Assembly: GCA_022453515.1 (NCBI GenBank)
Contig: JAJNNY010000057.1
Span: 124,001-188,000 of the forward strand
Reading direction: 5' to 3'
Origin: Astrocystis sublimbata
Lineage: Eukaryota > Ascomycota > Sordariomycetes > Xylariales > Xylariaceae
DNA: 64,000 bases
Positions 54,951 through 64,000 of this stretch are shown piece after piece. A program made the translations under genes and the position numbers. The stretch's first letter is position 1. Every line of letters starts with the position of its first letter. The notes under the pieces were generated by a model that saw nothing but the letters and a program-made list of their open reading frames with translations, searched no databases and had not been told where the DNA came from.

Positions 54951-57900
54951 CTAAAGGACCACCTCGTCGTCGTCGTCCGGGTCGTCGATGCTCGTCCTCT
55001 TCGCCGCCTCGTGCGTCGTCTTGATCTTCGTGTCTTGGTTGTCATTAGATGCCCCTGCCTCATTCGTAGCCGGCTCAGTCGATGACGATGACGATTCGTC
55101 GCTCTTTGACCTTTCTTTTTCTTTCTCCTTCTCCTTCGACCCAAACGGCCAAAGACTGGTGAAGCTTGAGCTCTTGGGATTGTGCGGCGGCGGATGCACA
55201 GGTAGAGGTTTGACAATCACGCCTGCATTGTTGCCATCCTCGCTATCTTTCTTATTGTCCTTGTCCGTCTCGGGCATGGCGAAATCGCCGAACTCGTCGT
55301 CGTCATCGTCATCATCAGCCTCGGCACGGTCCTCCCGGTCCGAGTCGGAGTCGTCCCGATCATCTCCAAACCGCTCATGACTTCTCTGCAGTGTGTTGCG
55401 CCACCAGCCTCCGCGGGTGTTCCGCGACTCCCCCCAAGGGTCGTCGTTGCCCCCCTCGTCACCTAGCCCATCGTCGCTATCGTCGTCCACGTCTTCGCCG
55501 TCGTCCTCAAAGGGATTGCGGAGGGTTTCCCCGTCCTGACCGCCGTCGTCATCGTCCCCATTCTCGAAAGTGGCAGACTGTGCTGATGTGGTTGCGCCAC
55601 CTTTCTGGTGCATGGCAAGTCGCGCAGCTAGTTGTAGACGGGCCCGGGAAGGCGGGATGTTTAGAGGAGGTGGGGGCGGAGGAGGCGGCGGGATGGAAGG
55701 CGGATCAGTGGATGTGGATGAATTTAAGGGATCTGTGTAGGCACGAAACTATGACAGCATCAGTCAGTCAAGTATCCTCAAAGAAGGGACGAATTTGTCC
55801 ACGCAAGATAGCAACAGTGGAAAATAGAATCTTGAGCATGGCAATAACGTGTGGCATCACCGTTGATCACCACATCAAGTATGCGATCCTCAACACATAT
55901 CCATTCCCACATGCGCCACATCGCGGGACGAATAAAATGCAGTACAAGGAGAAAGGAGATGAGACCACTAAGTCACAGCAGACATGTACGAGCCGAGAGC
56001 ACTGGCATTACGATCACCAGCAGAAGGACAGAGTATAGACAAGTGCCATAGCTATATCCTAGTGAAGGAATCCAATGCTAATGCCTGCCGTTGATTTCGA
56101 TGTAGCGACACGTAATCCGCTGCACAGGTACCACACTGACAAGAGAAAAGAAGACCAGAAAGGATTAATCCAGAAAGATAGCAGGTCCATATGAAATCGC
56201 TCGGCCGTTACTAGGGGGCACTGAGATAAGCAAAAGCAGGACGAACCTCGTTATTGACGTCTTCGTCGTTTTCCTCGGCGTCATCCTCGTCCTCGTCACT
56301 AGAGCTTCCGAATCCAGAGCCCGAGAGAAGCCCCGAACTTATACTAAAGTGGCCAAGGCTGCTGCCACTACCGTGTTCCGACATGTCCATCGTGTTGCCA
56401 CCGTTGTTAAGGCCGGCTTCGGCGAGAGCGTTCGATCCGCCGCCCCCTTGAGCGCCGCCGAGTCCTAGGCTGTTCAGCCCCATGCCTCCGAGGTTGCCGC
56501 CCATCTGTGACCTATTGCTGAGAGCCACTTCAGGCCGCACACCGCCAAGAATGGCATTATCTCTCTCCCGTGTCTCTGCCAACGCGCCTTCAACATAGTT
56601 GATCCAGTCCTGGCTCATGACGCGGTCCAGAACCAGGTCCGAAAGAAGTTCAGGGGGGTTCCGCTCGGTGAACTTGACGACCTCTTCCGCGATTAGGGTC
56701 AGATGCCCCATGAACCCCATGCGGGTCTTGCTCTCGGCTTGCGATTTCTCGCTAGCCGTTTGGCCGTTGATGATGGCATTGGTGACATCGGCGGCTTCAA
56801 ACAGCAAGATGGCGAGGGTGGGGTTGAAGCCACGGTCCATCGGCCCATTGAATACCTGCTGAACGATGTCGTAGACCACATTGTGGAGGAAGTTGTTCCA
56901 GGGGTAACGAAAGAAAAAGGACTGGACGATGTGTTGTTAGCTGGGCTCATCCCAATCCGTGTCAGTATATTCCAGGAACGAGGTGGACTGACCAATATTG
57001 TGGGAACAACTTTGTTCTCGACAAACTGCATCTTCAAGAAATCGCCGACGACTGGCTCGGTTTGCTCCGGAGCAGCGGCTTGAAGAGTCAGCTCGGACGC
57101 CTGCGCGTCGGTGGGGGCGCTATCATTGCTAGGTGCAGCCTGAGCCTCCGTATCTTGGGTCAACGAAGGTGCGTCGGCAGCTTGTGAGACTTCTGATCCG
57201 CGATCGTCTGAGGCTGGGGGCGAATCAACCTTCATCGGGTCGCCCATTGGAGTGTCTTCGCTTTCCGGTGTCTTCGGCCTGGCTGGTTCTTCTTCCGAGA
57301 CCTCGGTGACTTCGGTGCGGACACCCCCGTCGTTAGACGAGCTGCTGTCTTGTGTCGTTGGGGCTGTCTTGTCTGATGTCGAAGTGTCACTTCCTACGTT
57401 GATTGGCGTTTGGCTATCGGGCGCATCATTGGGCTCTGCCTGTCCTGCCGATGATTCCACTTCCTTCTTGGCCATCTTCTTAGGCGACAAAGGAGCGACC
57501 ACCAATTCAGGTATCTCAAAGTGGTGCTCATCTAGTTGTTCATCCTGAACATTCAGACGAGGGGAGCTGAGAGGCTCGTCCACAAAGTCGTCGTCGTCCT
57601 TGTCCAAGAAGGATGCGGATGCGGGGACGGGGATCTCATCTTCGGCCTTAACGAACTCGTGCGAAGTGTCCTCGGTCATCTCCCCGGCGGGCGTCACCTC
57701 CTCGAAGCCATCATCATCAGAGGCGTTGGTGACCTCGAGCCGGCGGCTGTCGTCGGGTGAGGAATGGCGGGTGCGCATAGTCAGGTCATCCGACGAGTGC
57801 GACTCCTCGCCCCGGGTAGCCGTGAGACGGCCATCGAGGCGTAGACGACGGCGCTCTTCGTCTCGGCGAGCAATGACCTGTTCGGAGCCAACCTCGTTGA

Positions 57901-59227
57901 GAAGAGCCATGTTGCTGCAATGCAGCAACTCGGCCATGAGCTCGCAGGTCTTGAAGCGGTCAAAGCCTAGGGGCTCGATCTTGTCGCCAAAAGTGGAGTC
58001 AAGCCGTTGCTTCTGAGCGGGGGCATTGAGAACCAAGGACATGAAATCGGGAACATGCTCGGCGAACAATCGCAGGAGCGTGCCGAGGTATATGGGATCG
58101 CGGCTCGACGGCTGGGCGTTCGCATCTCCGCCAACGTCCGGGTCATAGTCTGAGTTGTTTTTCCGGATGACTTCGATAATGATTCCCACGCCAACAGTCA
58201 GAGGATTGCCGCCACCGAGCATGTATCCAACGATCTTCTCGACACATTCGCGGGACACAAGCTGACGCGTCAGCTCGTTGGGACCGATACAGGCCTGCTC
58301 GTTCTGGGAAGCGTTGGCGGAGACGGTGATGATAGCCTTGATGAAATCACCGGCAGCCGTCTGGGTGGCCCAGCTGTGCTCAGGGCCGAGGAAGGAGAGA
58401 AGCTCAGGCATGACGTCTTTCGTATAGAGCCACTAGAGCGATAATGGCAGCATGGGTTAGCGGGAACTTCCAGTTTGGGCCCAAGAGAAAGAATGGAGCA
58501 GCAGCAACGAAGCAGCGATAGCAGTGGAAATAGTGAGTCTGAGACGTACCTCGACGACGCCCTGGCCATCTTCGGTCCTTTCTAGACTGATGATCTTGAG
58601 TAGCAGGTCCATGATCATGGGGCAGTCGACATGGCGGAGGATGTTGGGGACGGCGTCGTCAAGCGACCGCAGGAAGTGCAGCATGTCGTGGGTCTTCTTG
58701 TCGAACAGGGACTCGTTGACCTTTGTGAAGTAGCTGGCCTGCAGGGGATCGAGGGGCGCGGGTAGGGTCAGGAAGGACCAGAAGTTGGCCAGCAGGGTGC
58801 GGTTCTCCATGAGGCCCTCGTACATGGACCAGTTGTCGGAGGACAGGACCTCGGCGGCGACATAGGCATAACGGTTGCGCTTCTTCTCGGACTCGTCGAC
58901 GTCGTCTTGGCCGTCGCTGGTGGTGCGGGAGGAGGCGCGGGGACGGGTGAAGGACAGGCCGAGGGACTTGCCCTTCTTGGAGGCGGTGTCATCCTGGTCG
59001 TCGTTGTCGGGGTTCTCGACGGGCTCGAGCTTGGGGGCGACGACATAGTCGAGGAGCTTGGCTAGGACATGTTCCTTGCGGAGGTACTCGAGCAGTTTTG
59101 TGTTGTGCTGCTTAAGCTCCTGTGTCAAATCGCTCTCGTCGAGCAGGTCCTCGAGCTGGAAATCGGGCTTATCGAGAATGGTATCTATAGTGGAGATGTT
59201 GGCGTAGCCGCCAAACCTCCAGAACAT
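54951..59227 (-). CDS. SIT4 phosphatase-associated (SAPS) family protein
   Basis: Four exons (59227-58550, 58432-56993, 56921-56247, 55748-54951), all joined in phase 0, with introns of 117, 71 and 498 nt, give 1196 residues. The protein opens MFWRFGGYANISTIDTILDK, the family start. The helical SAPS repeat domain runs to about residue 440 (TLLANFWSFLTLPAPLDPLQ, RHVDCPMIMDLLLKIISLE). A Ser/Asp/Glu-rich insertion follows at about 440-690. The second conserved block then includes KVVPTIL-SFFFRYPWNNFLHNVVYDI, which the second splice creates. The acidic tail includes PSIPPPPPPPPLNIPPSRAR. Yeast Sap155/185/190 and S. pombe Ekc1 bind PP2A-like Sit4/PPP6 and direct it to G1/S and TOR signalling. This is likely the single fungal orthologue. 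The 498-nt third intron is long for this genome. Confidence 0.9.
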
Positions 59228-62018
59228 GGTGAAGGTGTCGCAGACAACGCGTCTGGACGGGCGGGCTGGCGGGCGGGCAAAGTGTGATGGGCGACAGGAG
59301 AGGGCGGAAGAGAGGTGTGACGTATGAGCGGTAGCATGCGAGGGATTCTCCGGGGGAGTGCCGTGGTTGGCGTGGTCGGGTTGATTGGCGAGATGCGCAG
59401 CGAGAGCACCTCTCGGCGGGCCGTAGCGGAGGATGCGGTCGGCCGCTCCGGTTTGAGTGGGTGGAATGTGTCGGGATGGTTGGGTTTTTTTTCTTTTGTT
59501 CTTGTTGTTGTTGTTCTTGTCTTGTGGTGTTGGTCGGGCACTGGGCTCCGGGCTCTTGGGTAGGTAGCTAGCTGGCAGGCCCCCCTTAAGAGTCCACAGC
59601 TTTCGAGATGCAAGGTGTTGTCGAGTGTGGAGAGTGCTCGAGTGGGGGTGGTGAGGGACGGAGACCAGAACTACTTAGGTACCTAAAGTAACCCAGGAGA
59701 TGAAGGCAGAAGGGTAAGCCGGGCGGCTTGCTGCCAGGCCAATCCAGGCCAAGTCAAGGCCGATCTACCAACCCACACCAGCAGAAAGTGAGGTCGGCGA
59801 GTGGGTGTGTTCACGTGATAAGATGCCGTCCTGTGCAGTACTAGAAAGTCGGAATGATCATGTATGCGGGCCAGCCGATGGAATATAGAGACAGCGAGAC
59901 AATGCACCAGGTCCTGATAATTGATTATTTCGGCAGGCTGTCTTTGTTGGTTGCAAAGGTATGGGGCTGCGAATCGCCAGAGGGCGCTGGACTTGACGCC
60001 GGTGGTGATTACGCACTCGAGCCAGGCCTGAGGGCTGGGGGGCAGAGCACTGAAATGCGAACGGCGAACTGGGAATTGAAGATTGTTGGCAAAAGATAGA
60101 TAGATAATAGAGAAGTAGTCAAAAGGGCCGAGGGGAAAGCCAAACAGCCCAAGAGTTACACACTACTGGCGCTAGCAATTGTTGGTGCAGTGGTTGGTGA
60201 AGAAGAAGGTCGAGGCGGCGCCGGACAGACAATGTCATACAGCCAACGTTGACCACACCTGCCTTGTGTTCCCTTACGTGCACCTTCCAAATTCAATCAT
60301 CTCAGATAGTGCAGGCTTGCACCTGCCTTACGTCACATACTTCACTATCGGGACTATGTAAGTACATAGGTACATGATTCACTGCCCATCTACAGCACAG
60401 GCCATATAGAGCAAGTTCACGGGCCCTGCCCAGGGCATTTCAGGCAGGGTTGGCACAGAGCCATCGGTCACCAGTAGAAGAGGCTCATAATTAGGTCGAT
60501 ATTATCGCCATTTGCTACCTATTGTAGTTCTTGTGTCCGTGCACAGCATGTAGTGGGGGAATATGTCACTAAAGAAGGTTGGATTGGATTGGCGATGCGA
60601 TGCCATGAAACATGGTTGTACCAGCATGCCACCACCCTCGGCGAATACAAAGGAGCCGTCGCCGTGCCTCGCCATTGGTCCAACTTACCACTAGCCCAAG
60701 CATGTGGGGGAGCACATGTGCTAAAGGTACCGTACATGATTACGTACTCAGATATATTGACAGACAGCGATTCTCGCTCGGAAGAGATTTGGAGAATTGT
60801 TTGTGCTTTTCGCAAGTTCAACTTCGAGAAGGATTACATGAGGTACAAGCTACAACTCCCGAAACGAAGACAGGGTCTAGTAAACGTGGCCTGGGCCTAG
60901 GGCACGTGGCAGCAGCCGCCTGGGGGCAGGAGCCAGGCGACCAGGCCAGGTGGGCGTAGCCGACCGAGGGGTAGTTCTCTTAGCGGGTGTATTGGCCAAC
61001 CGCAGGAGGTGCAGCAATCACATGCGAATTCCACGTATTACCTAAGCGACCATAATCTGAGCTATTGTGACTAGAGCCTCACCAACCTACGGTACCTGAC
61101 CCTCGTGGGAACTTAGATTTTCCAGTGATGCCATTCTATTGTTGACCACAAGTTATAGTACAACTGAAGCTACTTTATTGAGTCTGAGTGACACGTGCAA
61201 TGATGGTATGACGCTAAGGGAGATGGCTATCGCGAATAGTGACCTTGAACTGTGAATTCAAGGGTTTCGTCTACTTTGTCGCATTGCCAACACTGGGCGC
61301 CTTTTGGGATAAAACTATGACTCCGGTCGTTAAGTCTTGCGGGGTTATATGCCTTTGGGATTGTCCCCAAGGCCTTATTCATATAGAACTATAGGTGGCA
61401 GTGAAAATAATATTGCGAATGCAGCTTGTGACTGGAAAGCCCGGATATTTTTGTCATCTAGTCTAGGATCGGTGTTAAGACCGAGTTTTCTAACCGCGAG
61501 GGTGATGTACAGCGGTCGAGCTTCATTGCATGCACTGCAACCACATCTCCAACATCGCTGCGCCTACATGCATAGACGTTGCGGTAGGCTGTGCTCCTTC
61601 GCCTCAAAGTGCACTTTTTAAAGCCGTTGATTAGCTCGAGTCACACATCAGCGTATCCGTCTCGCTTTCACCTGCGAGTAGAATGCGAGTAACGAGTCTA
61701 GATAGCTGTATCGTATGCACATCGTTGATCGAAGTCAGCATTTCGTCAATACTGATGAGTGTACTGGCGTCAGTGCCTGCCATTGTCGTTGCGGCCAAGA
61801 AAGTGACCACGTTGCAGTCGGGTATCTCAGAGGACGCTGCTTCAATGGGCTGAGTCCTTGATGCCTGATGCTTCTCACCATTGCTTTGCCTCGCGTGGTG
61901 GAGATATGGTGAGGCAGGCCCCATCACATACTTGTTTGTGCCTCTGTATTCGTCCTCTCCTTTTGCGCATAGTTTCGTCTCACTATTTGCTATCTTTTTA
62001 GAATATTGTGTACTCACG
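59228..62018. other. Long intergenic region without a supported gene
   Basis: About 2.8 kb. The first few hundred bases are the promoter of the SAPS gene. An ACTTAGGTACCTAAAGTAA motif lies at about 59672-59690. A plus-strand frame at 60553-60900 overlaps another frame of equal length and neither has a domain. Nothing else is recognised. Confidence 0.45.
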
Positions 62019-64000
62019 ATGCAACTTGTCCGCCGATCAAACACCTGGCCTATAGAGGGAAAGGCTTCCGATGCCGACAGATGTGAGCAGTGGGCAGAAT
62101 CGCAGCGTCCCTATTGCCCAGGCGCATCGCGCGAAGGCAACCTGAGCTCCGTTGACGTTGATATGCAAGATTTGCATGATGAAGAGACGATGCTGCTAGC
62201 TGCATCTCCAAGGGTCTCAGAAGCTTCGCATAGGGAGACTAGAGTTAATCATGTTTCCTTTGTGAATGAGAGACCTTTGAGCATCGGTACCGAGAGTAGG
62301 AAAATAGACGACCACTGCAACCTAGACAGGCAAAGCGAAGGAAGCACACCTATTTTCCATAATACCCATTTTGACGAGCAAGGATCTACCAATGTTGTTT
62401 TCGAGGCCATCGATCCTCCGTCTGGTTATCCCTGTCTGGATTTTCGCCCAACCTTCCTGAAACCAACTGTCACCATCATCATCTGCGTTTTCGATCTGAT
62501 ACTGGCCATTGGCTTAACATTGCTTATTATACTTCCTGGCAACAATGTCACATACTCAATCACAACTGACATATACTACCTCGCCGTTAGATATGGACCT
62601 GGAGTACTAGCTGCTATTAGCTCTTTCTTCAAGAACACCGTGCAGGAGGTATTGCGTATGCTACCGTACATCAACATGGCGGATCCCAGAGGCCCTTTCA
62701 ATCCGCGATACACAGTGCTGGCACGATACTGGCCCTTGCTACATGATTGGAATCATAGCTGGGGCACATTCATCAATTTCATCCTTCCATTATTGAGCCA
62801 ATATTTACTCGGCTACAAAATGTTGATTTTTGAAGTCGCTCGAGTATCAACAGGCTGGGAAGTCAAGATCCACACGAAACTAGCCATCCCGCTGATTATA
62901 TACTACACCTTTACGGCATCATACATGTTGGGACTGACCGTGTGGATGTGGGACAGGTCGACTGGCATCCGTTCAGGTTGGGATCCGCAGTCTCTTGCAG
63001 ACGTGATGAATCTGTTCGCATATTTCAACGAAGACCTCGACGACACGACATACGATGATCTTGTGTTCAGCGGAAGCACGATGTTACAAGTCCTAGAATG
63101 TGCCCCACCCACGATACCAAGGGGGTGCCATGATCATGCCTACCGTCTTGGCTACTGGCGAGCTGAAAGTCATCATGGTAGTAAGGTGATATATGGTATC
63201 AGGTCCTACAAAGCACGCAATGCACCCACTAGTGGAATGATGAGATTTCTCGATCGTCAGAATCAAATAGAAAGCTATGTGGCTCAAAAAGCACACCAGC
63301 GGGGACACACACCATATTTATTGAGTCCTTGGGCACATAATTACTACTGGGCAGCTATAATCGTTTTGATTGTTTGGATAATCCTTATGGGGTTGCTACT
63401 TGCGACAGGATACATTGGATATGGTTTTGTTGTCCTCGAAGACTGGTCTTTGCGTCGATTTGACCACTTGGCTAATGATACCCTTCCTAGCTTGGAATCA
63501 AACAGTACCTCTAGCTTGTCAAATGAAACGAGCGTTGGTTTTAGCGGATCGCGACAAAATCAACTTCACTCCAAATATTTCCAACCCTACATAGTCCAAT
63601 TCCTCGTCCAATCTTTGCCATTCACTTTCTTATCTTTCGCGGCTTTCTAGTTCAAAATATAGGACTCCTACCATCGTTGGATTCAACCGCTCAATAACAT
63701 GTCGCAAAAGTCGGCTCTGGCAGAAGATTCGTTGCTACTGAATTATCTCACCAAATCGCCCTTCGCTGTCACTTCCGAGGCTTTCCAAAAGAAACATTGG
63801 AGGCTCTTCGCTTGCTCTTTGCTCGGGTCTGCACCGGACTTCTTATTGCTCGTACCATACGGGCTTTTGCAACTGACAACTGTTGGGCCCATCCTTGTCT
63901 GCCATTTTTCGGTCTTATCAGTCACGGGAACATTGATCTTGTTAGTTGTATGGCTAGTCACTCTACTCAGCCTCTGGCCTTGCCAGAATAGACGTGTACC
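62019..64000 (+). CDS. DUF3433-like multi-pass membrane protein, cut by window end
   Basis: The start MQLVRRSNTW at 62019 is preferred to an in-frame ATG at 61881, because the latter adds hydrophobic non-family sequence. Exon 1 runs to about 63605. A 57-nt intron (63606-63662, GTCCAA...ATATAG) removes two in-frame TAG codons, and the frame resumes DSYHRWIQPLNNMSQKSALA to the window edge. The donor is weak and may be placed differently. After a polar N-terminus come membrane helices (TVTIIICVFDLILAIGLTLL, SWGTFINFILPLLSQYLL, YYWAAIIVLIVWIILMGLLL, FLLLVPYGLLQLTTVGPILV) and the DUF3433-type order YGPGVLAAISSFF, then SLLLNYLTKSPFAV. It belongs to the same broad family as the protein at 20974-25303, though the two are clearly diverged. 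Function is unknown. Confidence 0.72.

Noticed and set aside
60553..60959. Two overlapping plus-strand frames of 115 residues
   Set aside because: Equal lengths in two frames over the same bases and no domain in either suggest chance openness.
1..64000. CRISPR arrays, prophage or bacterial operons
   Set aside because: No regularly spaced repeats; the introns and gene families are clearly fungal.

Overview
The window is nuclear DNA from a filamentous ascomycete (Pezizomycotina, most likely a Sordariomycete). The case rests on short GT-AG introns of about 50-170 nt with CTRAY-like branch sites, wide intergenic spacers, and protein families typical of these fungi: class II hydrophobin, DUF3433 membrane proteins, a 3-carboxymuconate-cyclase-like secreted protein, an NRPS, a P450 and a penicillin-acyltransferase-like protein. 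A recurring intergenic TACCTAGGTA-type palindrome also fits. I cannot name genus or species. Nineteen protein genes can be supported; most have introns, and the exon joins below were worked out by hand from frame and splice sites. No CRISPR array, tRNA or rRNA gene was recognised.

Layout. 1-19 kb is mainly housekeeping: a small membrane protein, a centrosomin-motif (Cnn_1N) coiled-coil protein, an endonuclease III-like DNA glycosylase, BTN1/CLN3, a membrane-anchored glutathione S-transferase and an App1-like phosphatidate phosphatase. 19.6-25.3 kb holds an isopenicillin-N-acyltransferase-like enzyme convergent with a 1326-residue DUF3433 protein. 26.7-35.1 kb holds a bZIP factor, a secreted beta-propeller-like protein, an orphan Cys-containing protein, a class II hydrophobin hidden in four small exons (one of 11 nt), and a single-pass Ser/Thr-rich wall or membrane protein. 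35.9-49.1 kb holds, all on the minus strand, a P450, a secreted alpha/beta hydrolase and a very large NRPS-derived protein. 50.8-52.1 kb carries a Copia-type LTR and other repeat debris. 52.5-59.2 kb holds an AIG2/GGCT-like gene full of microsatellites and a SIT4-associated (SAPS) protein. The right edge cuts a second DUF3433 protein.

The most striking object is the 2735-residue NRPS-derived protein at 40692-49113. It keeps an intact reading frame and the fold order (A remnant)-T-E-C-A-T-C-T, but all three carrier domains lack the phosphopantetheine serine (LGGDP, LGGDI, WGAHM). The only complete adenylation domain has lost its P-loop, ribose-binding Asp and A10 Lys, and two condensation domains lack the His motif. 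It cannot work as a normal NRPS and looks like a pseudo-enzyme kept for another role. The P450 and hydrolase beside it might suggest a metabolite cluster, but the dead core enzyme argues for caution.
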